Assembly (NCBI RefSeq): GCF_900142375.1
Contig: NZ_FRAR01000009.1
Location: 109,020-173,019, forward strand
DNA: 64,000 nucleotides
From: Desulforamulus aeronauticus DSM 10349
GTDB lineage: Bacteria; Bacillota; Desulfotomaculia; Desulfotomaculales; Desulfotomaculaceae
Direction: 5' to 3'
The notes under the pieces: model-generated
What the model was told of the DNA's origin: nothing
The model's database searches: none
What the model saw: the letters and a program-made list of their open reading frames with translations, nothing else
Part shown: positions 17,311 to 26,193 of the stretch, in pieces
How the letters are laid out: each line of letters begins with the position of its first letter
Numbering within the stretch: the first letter of the stretch is position 1
Position numbers and translations under genes: made by a program

Positions 17311-18426
17311 GTGCGTGCCATAGTAACAGGTGGTGGAACCGGGGGCCACATTTATCCGGCCCTGGCCATTGCCAAAGGACTGCAAAGCCATTTTAGCCAT
17401 ACAGAAATTCTTTATGTTGGAACCAATCATGGTCTTGAGGCGGACATAGTCCCCAAGGCCAATTTGTCGTTTCAGGCCATTACTGTATCCGGGCTGGAAA
17501 GGAAACTTTCGCTGTCTAACCTAAAGGTTTTTTGGCAAGCCTGGCAAGGCTATCGTGAGGCAGCTCGGATTATCCAGAATTTTCGTCCCGATGTGGTGAT
17601 AGGAACCGGGGGGTATGTTTGTGGGCCGGTGGTTTTAGCGGCCGCTCGTAGGGGCATTCCAACCTTGATCCACGAGCAAAATGCTCTGCCGGGTATTACC
17701 AATCGGATCTTATCCCGGGTGGCCAAAGGGGTTGCCGTTACCTTTGAAGACTCCGTGCAATACTTTTCCAATAGGGATAAAATTGCGGTTACAGGTTTGC
17801 CGGTGCGGCCAGAAATTACTGAGTCCCATCGCCGGGAAGCCTTAAAAGCCTTAGGGTTGGACGAAGAAAGGCTGACACTCTTGGTTTTTGGTGGCAGCCG
17901 GGGAGCCAGAAGAATCAATCAGGCGATGGTAGAAGTGATCCAGCATTATGGTAATCAACCGGCCATACAAATCATTCATGCCACCGGTCAGGCGGGTTAC
18001 CAAGAGTTTCTTGATGCGGCTAAAGACCGGGGTATTGAATTGGATAAATATGTTAATATTATAATAAAACCTTATTTGTATAACATGCAAGAAGCTTTGG
18101 CTGCTGCGGATTTGGTTGTTAGTCGGGCCGGGGCTGCAACGTTAGCAGAACTCACGGTTTTAGGCTTACCCTCAATTTTAATACCGTACCCCTATGCAGC
18201 GGAAAATCACCAGGAGTTTAATGCCAAAGCTCTCGCTGACCGGGGGGCGGCGGTACTTATTAAAGACGCAGAATTAACCGGGGCTACACTAATAGCAGAG
18301 CTACAAAAGATTATTTCAAATGAGAACCGTTTAAGAAACATGTCTCTGGCCAGTGAAAAATTAGGACGGCCCGAGGCTCTTGATGATATTATAAAATGTG
18401 TGGAAAAAATCTTGCCACGGCAGTAG
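17311..18426 (+). CDS. murG: UDP-GlcNAc:lipid I N-acetylglucosaminyltransferase MurG
   Basis: A 371-residue GT28 glycosyltransferase that converts lipid I to lipid II at the inner face of the membrane. GTG at 17311 is preferred because AGAGGTGA lies just upstream and the protein then begins MRAIVTGGGTGGH, the MurG glycine loop; the frame is open to 17278. Also visible: GTGGYVCGPV (about 94), HEQNALPG (about 124), FGGSRGA (about 189) and PYPYAAENHQ with the preceding SRAGAATLAEL (UDP-GlcNAc site). Followed by a 308-bp region to the murC start. Confidence 0.95.
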   Translation: MRAIVTGGGTGGHIYPALAIAKGLQSHFSHTEILYVGTNHGLEADIVPKANLSFQAITVSGLERKLSLSNLKVFWQAWQGYREAARIIQNFRPDVVIGTGGYVCGPVVLAAARRGIPTLIHEQNALPGITNRILSRVAKGVAVTFEDSVQYFSNRDKIAVTGLPVRPEITESHRREALKALGLDEERLTLLVFGGSRGARRINQAMVEVIQHYGNQPAIQIIHATGQAGYQEFLDAAKDRGIELDKYVNIIIKPYLYNMQEALAAADLVVSRAGAATLAELTVLGLPSILIPYPYAAENHQEFNAKALADRGAAVLIKDAELTGATLIAELQKIISNENRLRNMSLASEKLGRPEALDDIIKCVEKILPRQ

Positions 18427-18499
18427 ACTTGGTTAGTTTAAATTAGAAGAACCCTATTTTATTACTGTATAGGTTTCAGTTATAACAAACTGATTGCAA

Positions 18500-18527
18500 A
18501 GCTAAAAGCTAAGGGCAGAAGGCCCTA
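18500..18527 (+). repeat. Heptamer array, 4 units, murG-murC gap
   Basis: AGCTAAA-AGCTAAG-GGCAGAA-GGCCCTA. The rest of the 18427-18734 gap holds a GGGAGTG/CACTCCC inverted repeat (18531-18566) without a T-tract and nothing else recognised. Confidence 0.55.
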
Positions 18528-18734
18528 AAAGGGAGTGCGCAAAAAAGTAGTTTGGCGACACTCCCATCAAGACAACAAGTAAAGTTTTTTAAGTCGAAGC
18601 AGGACAAGCTACTTCGCTGTCGCCTAGCGGTCAGTAACACCTCTCAGGCGCCATGCATAGTATGACTTACAGAAACACTCTTGATAATCAGTGAGTTTCA
18701 AGAGGTAGTCCTGTTTCGGGAAGGAGTGATGCAA

Positions 18735-20117
18735 GTGCAGGGAGACCAAAAAGGGATTCATTTTGTTGGCATCGGTGGTGCCGGTATGAGTGGAATTGCT
18801 ACCGTTCTGCTGGGTATGGAGGACTACCGGGTGTCAGGTTCAGATATTAAAACCTCGCCTGTGGTAGAAAGATTAGAGGCTTTGGGTGCGGTTTGTCACA
18901 TCGGGCATAATGAGGCTAATATCAGCGACCAAACTGATGAAGTGGTTGTATCAACAGCCATTTCTTCCACTAATCCAGAGATTTTGGAGGCACAACGGCG
19001 AGGCTTGCCTCTGGTAAGAAGAGGGGAAATGCTGGCCCGGCTAATGCGTAGTAAGCGAGGCATTGCTGTGGCAGGTGCCCACGGTAAGACCACCACAACA
19101 TCCATGACCGCCCTAGTTCTTGAAGGGAACGGATTGGATCCAACCATTCTTATTGGAGGTGACTTAAGCAATATTGGTGGCAATGCCAAAGTGGGTCAGG
19201 GAGAATTTCTAGTGGCGGAAGCGGATGAAAGTGACGGTTCATTTTTGTTGTTGAATCCCGAGATCGCTATCGTAACGAATATAGAAGATGACCACATGGA
19301 TTATTATGGCTCTCAGGAAAATATTATCACGGCTTTTCGGGAGTTTTTGCATAAAGTGCCTGCCGAAGGGTTGGCTATTGTCTGCTTGGATGACCCAATT
19401 TTAAAACAAATGATACCTGGTTTGCCCTGTCAAGTGGTGACCTATGGTTCCCGGGATTCGGGAGCGGATTTCACCCTTCATTCTTACAGAGTGGAAAACG
19501 GCATCTCCCGGGGGGAAATATATTACCAAGGAGACAGACTGGGTGAACTGGAACTCTATGTGCCGGGAACTCATAATCTCCTTAATGCCATGGCAACTGT
19601 GGCCGTTGGGCAATATGTTGGTTTGCCATTTTCCGGGATAGCCAACGCGTTAAAAGAGTTTAGGGGTGCCAAGCGGCGTTTCCAGGCTATTGGAGAAATA
19701 GACGGCATTAAAATTGTGGATGACTATGCTCACCATCCTACCGAAATAAAAGCCACTCTACAGGCGGCCAGGTCCGCTCACAGAGGAAGAATTATAGTGG
19801 TTTTCCAACCTCACAGGTACACCCGTACGCGTCAATTGTATCGGGAATTTGCCGGGGCCTTTAACAACGCGGATTTATTAATTTTGACAGATATCTATGC
19901 AGCCAGTGAAACACCCCTTGAGGGTATCAATACGCAGTTGATTATTGATCATATACCCCACCGAGAGGGGCAGGAGGTACACTACCTGGCTACCTTACAG
20001 GATGCTGTGAATTTTTTGCAAAACCGTGTTCGAGAAGGGGATTTGGTACTGACCATGGGTGCTGGTGATGTTTGGACGTTGGGTGGGGAATTGCTCAAGA
20101 GACTGGAGGAAAAGTAA
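18735..20117 (+). CDS. murC: UDP-MurNAc:L-alanine ligase MurC
   Basis: A 460-residue ligase that starts the stem peptide by adding L-Ala. The start is GTG 18735, with AAGGAG 8 nt upstream; ATG 18729 would leave only 2 nt spacing and the frame is open to 18681. The protein then opens with IHFVGIGGAGMSGIA, the MurC nucleotide-binding glycine loop. ATP loop GAHGKTTTTSM (about residue 113), EADESDGSF (about 165), VDDYAHHPTEI (about 330) and a C-terminal MGAGDVW are present. murB follows after 2 nt. Confidence 0.95.
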   Translation: MQGDQKGIHFVGIGGAGMSGIATVLLGMEDYRVSGSDIKTSPVVERLEALGAVCHIGHNEANISDQTDEVVVSTAISSTNPEILEAQRRGLPLVRRGEMLARLMRSKRGIAVAGAHGKTTTTSMTALVLEGNGLDPTILIGGDLSNIGGNAKVGQGEFLVAEADESDGSFLLLNPEIAIVTNIEDDHMDYYGSQENIITAFREFLHKVPAEGLAIVCLDDPILKQMIPGLPCQVVTYGSRDSGADFTLHSYRVENGISRGEIYYQGDRLGELELYVPGTHNLLNAMATVAVGQYVGLPFSGIANALKEFRGAKRRFQAIGEIDGIKIVDDYAHHPTEIKATLQAARSAHRGRIIVVFQPHRYTRTRQLYREFAGAFNNADLLILTDIYAASETPLEGINTQLIIDHIPHREGQEVHYLATLQDAVNFLQNRVREGDLVLTMGAGDVWTLGGELLKRLEEK

Positions 20118-20119
20118 CC

Positions 20120-21031
20120 ATGAACTACACCTCACTGGCTGGCGAACTCCAGTCATTGGTGAAAGGGACTGTACTAGTCAAAGAGCCAATGAAGAAACAT
20201 ACTACTTGGCGAATTGGTGGTAATGCGGATCTTTTTATAAATCCTGCGGATAAAGAGGATGTTCGTCAAGCAGTGGAGTTTGCCAGAAATAATCAGATAC
20301 CCCTTACTGTCATCGGTAATGGCTCGAATCTTTTAGTGAAGGATGGCGGTATTCGAGGTATGGTTCTTAAAGTGGGGCGAGGTTTGGCCGGCATTTCTTT
20401 GGAAGGTACTACTCTTAAGGCTGGCGCCGGGGCTTTGCTACCAGAGTTGGCAGCGGCGGCCCGGCAGGCTGGCGTCGGTGGTTTTGAATTTGCGGCCGGT
20501 ATTCCAGGTTCCTTGGGCGGTGCCGTCCTGATGAATGCCGGAGCTATCAACGGTTGTGTGGCAGATGTGCTGGTTTCTGTTGTTGCTTTAGATGAAGAAA
20601 ACCGGTTTATTATATTGCCAAAGGACGAATTGAATTTTTCCTACCGTTCCAGTATTTTGCAGGGAAAACCTATTGTTTGTTTGGAAACCATCTGGCAGGG
20701 CTTTCCCAAAAAAAGTGAAACCATCAAAGAAGAAACCCAGCAATACTTGAGCAAGAGAAAGGCTGCTCAACCCCAGGGATATCCCACTGCGGGCAGTGTT
20801 TTTAAGAATCCGGACGGAGATTACGCCGGGAGGCTTATTGAAGCCTGTGCTTGTAAAGGGCTGCGGGTGGGGGATGCAGAGGTATCCCAAAAACACGCTA
20901 ACTGGATCGTCAATTTGGGTCAGGCTACGGCCCAGGATGTATTAACCCTAATCGAAAAAATAAAGAGGCAGGTGCAGGAGCGTTTTGGTACTACTCTGCA
21001 CCTGGAAGTAAGAGTGTTAGGAGAAGATTAG
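20120..21031 (+). CDS. murB: UDP-N-acetylenolpyruvoylglucosamine reductase MurB
   Basis: A 303-residue FAD enzyme that reduces the enolpyruvyl group to lactyl, giving UDP-MurNAc. FAD-binding segments are VIGNGSNLLVKDGGIRG (about residues 62-78) and GIPGSLGGAV (about 126); the active-site serine motif TAGSVFKNP (about 230) and the YRSS segment typical of type II MurB are seen. ATG 20120 directly follows the murC stop; the GAGGAAAAG in the murC end serves as SD. The open frame further upstream overlaps murC and is rejected. Confidence 0.95.
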   Translation: MNYTSLAGELQSLVKGTVLVKEPMKKHTTWRIGGNADLFINPADKEDVRQAVEFARNNQIPLTVIGNGSNLLVKDGGIRGMVLKVGRGLAGISLEGTTLKAGAGALLPELAAAARQAGVGGFEFAAGIPGSLGGAVLMNAGAINGCVADVLVSVVALDEENRFIILPKDELNFSYRSSILQGKPIVCLETIWQGFPKKSETIKEETQQYLSKRKAAQPQGYPTAGSVFKNPDGDYAGRLIEACACKGLRVGDAEVSQKHANWIVNLGQATAQDVLTLIEKIKRQVQERFGTTLHLEVRVLGED

Positions 21032-21045
21032 GCGGAGGTGACAAC

Positions 21046-22299
21046 ATGGAAAAATTTGTCATTGTAGGTGGTAACCGCCTGAAAGGCAGTATTAAGGCCA
21101 ATGGTTCTAAAAATGCATCCTTACCGATTCTCGCTGCAACTTTGCTTACTGGCGGTGTATGTACAGTGCATCAGGTACCCAGGTTAAGAGATGTTCTGGT
21201 GATGCAGGAATTACTCAATTACTTGGGAGCTAAAGTAACCTTTGAGGGGAACACCATGACAGTTGACTCTTCTCGAGTCCAACAGCAGGAAATATCCGAG
21301 GATCTCATGCGAAAAATGAGAGCATCGAATTTAGTCTTAGGCCCACTGCTGGGACGATTCGGTAGCGTGAAAATATCTCATCCCGGGGGCTGTAATATTG
21401 GCTCCCGCCCGATGAACCTTCATTTTAAGGGTTTAACTGCATTGGGAACAAAAATTACTGAAAGATTTGGTTATATTACAGCAGAAGCTAGTCAATTAAC
21501 TGGATCAGTCATTCATTTTGATGTTCCCAGTGTGGGAGCAACGGAAAATTTAATGATGGCCGGTGTCCTGGCAGAAGGAATAACAACCATACGCAATGCA
21601 GCTAAAGAGCCGGAGATTGTTGATTTGCAGAATTTTCTTAATGCTATGGGCGCAAAAGTAGTGGGAGCAGGGACTGATGTGATTCGTATTGAAGGAGTGA
21701 AAGAATTAAATTCTGTTACCCATACTGTTATCCCAGATCGTATCGAGGCAGGAACTCATTTAATAGCCGGTGCGATTACCCAGGGGGATGTGACGGTAAC
21801 CAATGTAATTCCTGAACACTTGGATCCCTTGATTTATAAGTTGAGAGAGGTTGGGGTACTGGTAGAGGTAGGAGATGATTGGGTGAGAGTCCAGGGGAGC
21901 GGTACCCTGAAGGCAGTGGATCTAAAGACGATGCCTTATCCCGGTTTCCCCACCGATATGCAATCTCAAATGATGGCCCTTCTCACCGTGGCCGAGGGAA
22001 CCAGTGTAATCACGGAAACCATCTTTGAAAACCGATTTAAACATATCTCTGAATTCCGTAGAATGGGAGCAGACATTTATCTGGAAGGGCATACCGCAGT
22101 GGTGAAAGGGGTAGAACGCCTCACAGGAGCCTGTGTGGAGGCCACAGATTTAAGGGCTGGTGCAGCACTAATTCTGGCGGCCTTGGCTGCAGAAGATGGT
22201 ACCGTGCTAAGCCAAATTGAGCATATTGACCGGGGGTATGAACGGATTGAAAAGAAATATAACTCCCTGGGGGCACGGATTATCAGAGTGAATAGCTAA
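21046..22299 (+). CDS. murA: UDP-N-acetylglucosamine 1-carboxyvinyltransferase MurA
   Basis: A 417-residue enolpyruvyl transferase for the first committed step of peptidoglycan synthesis, joining PEP and UDP-GlcNAc. N-terminal KANGSKNASLPILAA contains the conserved Lys/Asn; the mobile catalytic loop is SHPGGCNIGSRP with the catalytic cysteine present (about residue 116), so fosfomycin sensitivity is expected. C-terminal PGFPTDMQSQ and DLRAGAALI are conserved. ATG with GGCGGAGGTGA. Last gene of the mur unit, before a terminator. Confidence 0.95.
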   Translation: MEKFVIVGGNRLKGSIKANGSKNASLPILAATLLTGGVCTVHQVPRLRDVLVMQELLNYLGAKVTFEGNTMTVDSSRVQQQEISEDLMRKMRASNLVLGPLLGRFGSVKISHPGGCNIGSRPMNLHFKGLTALGTKITERFGYITAEASQLTGSVIHFDVPSVGATENLMMAGVLAEGITTIRNAAKEPEIVDLQNFLNAMGAKVVGAGTDVIRIEGVKELNSVTHTVIPDRIEAGTHLIAGAITQGDVTVTNVIPEHLDPLIYKLREVGVLVEVGDDWVRVQGSGTLKAVDLKTMPYPGFPTDMQSQMMALLTVAEGTSVITETIFENRFKHISEFRRMGADIYLEGHTAVVKGVERLTGACVEATDLRAGAALILAALAAEDGTVLSQIEHIDRGYERIEKKYNSLGARIIRVNS

Positions 22300-22474
22300 T
22301 TGTGCAACAGGCAAGCTCCCGTTTAGGATAAACTGGATTTCAAAGGGAGTGGCTATAAGCTTTAGATCCTGTAAGGTGAAATTCAGAAAATTTGTATCTG
22401 TAGGTGCCTGTACTAAGGTAGGGATCATTATACCTGCTCCAATCTGCCGGCGTGCACTATTTCAACAATTGCCA

Positions 22475-22497
22475 AGAGTCAGATGACTCTTTTTTTA
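22475..22497 (+). terminator. Intrinsic terminator ending the mur unit
   Basis: AGAGTC (22475-22480), 4-nt loop, GACTCT (22485-22490), then seven T. The 175 bp between murA and this hairpin hold nothing recognised. Confidence 0.85.
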
Positions 22498-22505
22498 GTA
22501 TTATC

Positions 22506-22535
22506 TTGGACAAGTTATCATATCTTCGCTATAAT
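22506..22535 (+). promoter_or_regulatory. Promoter of the ftsQ-ftsZ unit
   Basis: TTGGAC (22506-22511), 18 bp, TATAAT (22530-22535), 8 bp after the mur terminator and 50 bp before ftsQ. Confidence 0.8.
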
Positions 22536-22585
22536 ATTGTCAAAATGTACTACAGACGGAAAATATTAGGCAAGGAGAGGGTGCT

Positions 22586-23323
22586 GTGTATCGACCGCGT
22601 ACAGGGGCGCCGCGAAAAAAAAACCACTTAGTACAAAGTGTTTTTTTTATTTTGCTGGTAGCAGTGGCGGCCTATGTCACATTACAGTCACCGATATTTG
22701 AAATACGAGCCTTTGCAGTAACGGGTAGTCGTCAGCTAACCAAGGAAGAACTTGTAAAATTCTCCGGTCTAAATAATGGAGAAAATCTTTTTAAAGTTAA
22801 TCTTTCCGAAGCAGAAGAGAAACTTAGTCTGGTCCCACTGATCAAAAAAGCTACACTGCAGCGTGTGTTGCCCGATAAGATAGTGATCAATGTGGTAGAA
22901 CGAAAGGCTGTAGCATTGATTCCCTGGCAAAATAGTTTTATTAAAGTGGATTCCGACGGGGTATACTTGCAAAAGGGTCAAATTGCCTCTGCTTTACCGA
23001 TTATTACCGGACTGGAGTTAAAGGTAAATGGACCTGGCAAAATAATAGAGTCAGAAAATTTACCAATGGCTCTCAATGCCCTATCACAACTTCCTCGTTC
23101 ACTTACTATGAAACTGTCTGAGATGAATATTAATGAAGCGGGCCAGATTTATCTTTACACCATTGACGGAGTCCAGGCACGGATGGGCTTGCCCAAGGAA
23201 CTTCCTTATAAAGCTAGCGTTTTTCAACAGGTATTAAGTAGCCTAAAGCAACCTGGGGATAAAATAGAGTATGTAGATTTATCCAATCCAAGGGTGCCTG
23301 TAGTGAAATACACCAGGCAATAG
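22586..23323 (+). CDS. ftsQ: Cell division protein FtsQ/DivIB
   Basis: A 245-residue bitopic divisome protein. Basic N-terminal 16 residues, one membrane helix (about 17-35), then a POTRA domain (FEIRAFAVTGSRQLTKEELVKF, about residues 38-60 onward) and the beta domain with VVERKAVALIPW. FtsQ links FtsL and the division PBP. GTG start with AAGGAGAGG upstream. First gene of the second division unit, driven by its own promoter, 11 bp before the first DUF881 gene. Confidence 0.88.
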   Translation: MYRPRTGAPRKKNHLVQSVFFILLVAVAAYVTLQSPIFEIRAFAVTGSRQLTKEELVKFSGLNNGENLFKVNLSEAEEKLSLVPLIKKATLQRVLPDKIVINVVERKAVALIPWQNSFIKVDSDGVYLQKGQIASALPIITGLELKVNGPGKIIESENLPMALNALSQLPRSLTMKLSEMNINEAGQIYLYTIDGVQARMGLPKELPYKASVFQQVLSSLKQPGDKIEYVDLSNPRVPVVKYTRQ

Positions 23324-23334
23324 GAGGTTAGCCA

Positions 23335-24039
23335 GTGAAACTGAAAGAATATCAATGGGGTATTATTCTGGTTGGCCTGGTTTTGGGACTTATGTTGGCT
23401 ATGCAATATCGTTCCTCCAAGGAAATTAACGAGACACCCCCAGTGGCCAGGGTTCAAACCCTGGTGAATGAAATTAATCAAAAACGTGAAGAGAGAAATC
23501 AACTACAAAAGAAAGTAAACCAGCTGCGGGAAAAGCTCGATAAAAAGGCCAATGGACAGTCAAACACCACGCGGGAAGAGTTAGAGGCCCTACGGATCAT
23601 TGCCGGAAGTAAAGCTGTCAGCGGTACAGGGGTAGAAGTATCTCTAAATGATAGCAATGTTGCCCTACCCGCCGGACAAGATCCTAATTTATACGTTTTG
23701 CACGATGAGGATGTTCTACGTGTCTTAAATGAATTAAAGGCAGCTGGAGCAGAGGCCATTGCCTTAAATGGTGTGCGCCTAATTGCCACCAGTGAAATTC
23801 GTTGCATTGGTCCCACCATTCTCACGAATAAAAACAAGAGATTACCAGCCCCCTTTATCATTACTGCCATCGGCAATCCGGAAACATTGGAGAACTCTCT
23901 TTACATGAAGGGTGGGGTGGTAGAACAATTAAAGATTTGGGGAATTCAGGTTCAAGTTCGCAAGAAAAATAATTTAGAAGTGCCGCAATACACTGGGCCA
24001 ACTACCTTTGAGTACGCACAGGCGCCGGAGGCAGAATAA
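23335..24039 (+). CDS. ylxW: DUF881 protein, YlxW type
   Basis: 234 residues: an N-terminal membrane helix (GIILVGLVLGLMLAM, about residues 9-24), a coiled coil (QKREERNQLQKKVNQLREKL) and a DUF881 domain (GTGVEVSLNDSNVA onward, EDVLRVLNELKAAGAEAIALNGVRL). Function is not established. The order ftsQ/divIB-ylxW-ylxX-sbp-ftsA-ftsZ is the same as in Bacillus subtilis, so a role at the division site is a reasonable inference. GTG start with GGAGGT. It and the next gene are both 234 residues and are clearly tandem paralogues. Confidence 0.85.
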   Translation: MKLKEYQWGIILVGLVLGLMLAMQYRSSKEINETPPVARVQTLVNEINQKREERNQLQKKVNQLREKLDKKANGQSNTTREELEALRIIAGSKAVSGTGVEVSLNDSNVALPAGQDPNLYVLHDEDVLRVLNELKAAGAEAIALNGVRLIATSEIRCIGPTILTNKNKRLPAPFIITAIGNPETLENSLYMKGGVVEQLKIWGIQVQVRKKNNLEVPQYTGPTTFEYAQAPEAE

Positions 24040-24051
24040 GGCGGGAGATAA

Positions 24052-24756
24052 ATGAATAAAACGTTATATGTTTCCATTACGTTAGTTTCATTGGTAATGG
24101 GCTTGATGATGGCTCTCCAATTTCGTACTGCCGGAAGAGTGGACTCCGGCGTACCCTACGACCGTGTACAGCTTCTTACGACGGAATTAAAACAATTGGA
24201 AAAGGAATATGCCAATCTCTTGATTGAGGCCAGCGATCTTGAGGAGAAGGTGGCAAAGGCAGAAAAAGGCCGTCCCGAAGCATCTCAAGCAGTGTTTGAT
24301 GAACTGGTTAAGGTTCGCCAGTTGGCAGGAATGACCAAACTGGAAGGACCCGGTGTAGAAGTTAACTTGGCTCCCATTAGGCGGGAACCTGAGCAAGGTG
24401 ATAACTTATTTACCGTAAGGGATGAAGACTTATTAAGGGTGGTAAACGAGTTGAGGGCTTCTGGGGCTGAAGCATTGGCCATTAACGGACAAAGAATTAT
24501 TTCCACGAGTGAAATCAGATTAGCAGGCTCCTTTATCGATATCAACTTGACCCGAATTTCTCCCCCCTATTCAGTATTGGCCATTGGTTCTGCGGATCAA
24601 CTGGAAAGTGGTTTGTTAATCAAGGGGGGCTTGGTGGATACCATGCGAGATTGGGGAGTATCCGTCACCGTCACCAAGAAACCGTCTCTAGTGATTCCTG
24701 CTTATAATCACCGGATTCATCTGGAATACGCCAAACCACTTAAGGAGGCACAATAA
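24052..24756 (+). CDS. ylxX: DUF881 protein, YlxX type
   Basis: Second tandem DUF881 paralogue, 234 residues with the same plan: N-terminal membrane helix (about residues 5-22), coiled coil (LKQLEKEYANLLIEASDLEEK) and DUF881 domain with EDLLRVVNELRASGAEALAINGQRI, nearly parallel to its neighbour. ATG 24052, SD GGCGGGAG. Stop overlaps the ATG of the next gene by one base, showing tight translational coupling. The two copies differ enough that each probably has its own partner. Confidence 0.85.
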   Translation: MNKTLYVSITLVSLVMGLMMALQFRTAGRVDSGVPYDRVQLLTTELKQLEKEYANLLIEASDLEEKVAKAEKGRPEASQAVFDELVKVRQLAGMTKLEGPGVEVNLAPIRREPEQGDNLFTVRDEDLLRVVNELRASGAEALAINGQRIISTSEIRLAGSFIDINLTRISPPYSVLAIGSADQLESGLLIKGGLVDTMRDWGVSVTVTKKPSLVIPAYNHRIHLEYAKPLKEAQ

Positions 24757-25097
24757 TGTGGATCGGAGTTTTATTAGCTCTGTTGGGGTTAGCTCTAGGA
24801 GCATTGGTTGGGCTTAACGTTCCCCTGGTACTACCACAGGCCTATGCCCAATATCTTGGCTTAGGAGTACTGGCGGCATTAGATTCCGTTTTTGGTGGTA
24901 TTCGTGCTGCGATGGAGAACCATTACGATAATCACATTTTTATTACCGGTTTTTTTAGCAATATTTTGCTGGCTGCCGGTTTAGCCTACATTGGTACAAA
25001 ACTGGGTGTCCCCTTAAGTACAGCCGCTGTGGTGGCCTTTGGAGTGCGTTTATTTCAGAATCTTGCGATCATACGACGTCATTTATTAAAAAAATAA
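24756..25097 (+). CDS. sbp: Small basic protein Sbp (DUF1290)
   Basis: 113 residues with three or four membrane helices (GVLLALLGLALGALVGLNV at the N-terminus; FSNILLAAGLAYIGTKLG; the C-terminal helix ends in IIRRHLLKK). The family signature YLGLGVLAALDSVFGGIRAAME is intact. Always found near DUF881 and ftsA/ftsZ in Firmicutes; biochemical function unknown. ATG shares its A with the stop codon of the preceding gene; SD AAGGAGG lies inside that gene. Confidence 0.85.
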   Translation: MWIGVLLALLGLALGALVGLNVPLVLPQAYAQYLGLGVLAALDSVFGGIRAAMENHYDNHIFITGFFSNILLAAGLAYIGTKLGVPLSTAAVVAFGVRLFQNLAIIRRHLLKK

Positions 25098-25175
25098 GTA
25101 TTTGTAAAAGGGAATTTTTATTCTATGTTGAATTTACATTTTAAGTAAACCCTTTTGCATTAGGAGGTGCCTGGC

Positions 25176-26150
25176 TTGGCCAGGAGACATATAGTCTGTG
25201 GACTTGACGTTGGTACCACCAAAATCGTCTCAGTTATTGCCGAAGTAGGACCTAACGGTTATCCCCAAATTCTGGGGATGGGCGAATGCCCAACGCTTGG
25301 TATACGTAAGGGATCAGTATTTGATGAAACTGCTTTGACTAAGTCCATATCCCAAGCTGTTTTACTAGCGGAAACAATGGCCAAAGAGACGATTGAAAAG
25401 GTATACGTGGCGTCACCAGTGGCAATCCAACTAACTGGTTGGGAAGTATTTGAGGAGCAACTTGCAAATAGCGTTAGACTTACCGGGTTACGGCTAGCTG
25501 AAATAATCCCCTCGGTAGTAGCGGCGGCGGAAGCCCTGTTAACGGATATCGACAAAAAAATCGGTACCGTATTAATGGATCTTGGGGGATCGACCAGTAG
25601 CTTAGCCATTTTTGATGGAGGGCTGTTAGTCCACACTTATTCCCTAGCTGTGGGCAGCGAACATATATCAAGCGATTTAGCTCTTTGCCTAAGAACTACT
25701 ATTAGTGAAGGAGAGCGGATAAAAAAGGCTCTGGGGCTCTCTACCCCAGAAGCAGCAGATGATCTGGAAATCAGCAGCGTGGGAGGGCATGAACAGAGAA
25801 AAGTATCGCCAAGCGCTGCCAGAGATATTATTGAATCTAGAGTAAAGGAAATTCTTGAATTAGCACTTCAGGCCATACATCAGTCCTGTAGGCCAGAGTC
25901 TCTACCAGGCGGTGCTATATTTACCGGTGGCGGCTCTCTGCTTGAAGGATTATTACCTATGGCCAAGAATGTATTACAGGTATCCCAGGTCTCCATTGGT
26001 TCTCCGGGTAAAGTGGGTGTACCCGGCGAAAAGTGGATTAGCCCAGTATATGCTTCGGCTATTGGGCTGGTCATTTATGGTGCCAAAAGAGATTTCCGCC
26101 GATCAGGACGCACTTCAGGATGGCGTCAAGTTCTGGATAAGTTTACGTAA
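25176..26150 (+). CDS. ftsA: FtsA-like actin-fold division protein, short form
   Basis: 324 residues of the ASKHA/actin fold. Phosphate-1 loop GLDVGTTK at the start, KGSVFDE, phosphate-2 [37 protein letters not shown] and the adenosine motif [14 protein letters not shown] are all FtsA-like, and it sits just before ftsZ. TTG 25176 is 8 nt after AGGAGG; a GTG 9 nt upstream is inside the SD. FtsA is normally about 400-440 residues. Here VASPVAIQ is followed after only about 20 residues by the region just before phosphate-2, so most of subdomain 1C appears absent. The C-terminal tail is short (WRQVLDKF), a possible minimal amphipathic helix. Confidence 0.85.
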   Translation: MARRHIVCGLDVGTTKIVSVIAEVGPNGYPQILGMGECPTLGIRKGSVFDETALTKSISQAVLLAETMAKETIEKVYVASPVAIQLTGWEVFEEQLANSVRLTGLRLAEIIPSVVAAAEALLTDIDKKIGTVLMDLGGSTSSLAIFDGGLLVHTYSLAVGSEHISSDLALCLRTTISEGERIKKALGLSTPEAADDLEISSVGGHEQRKVSPSAARDIIESRVKEILELALQAIHQSCRPESLPGGAIFTGGGSLLEGLLPMAKNVLQVSQVSIGSPGKVGVPGEKWISPVYASAIGLVIYGAKRDFRRSGRTSGWRQVLDKFT

Positions 26151-26193
26151 TAAGATAAGGTGCTTGATGGTAAATACGGAGGAGGATAACTTT

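Noticed and set aside
22300..22470. Possible leader or gene after murA
   Set aside because: No start with SD and no convincing stem other than the terminator that follows.
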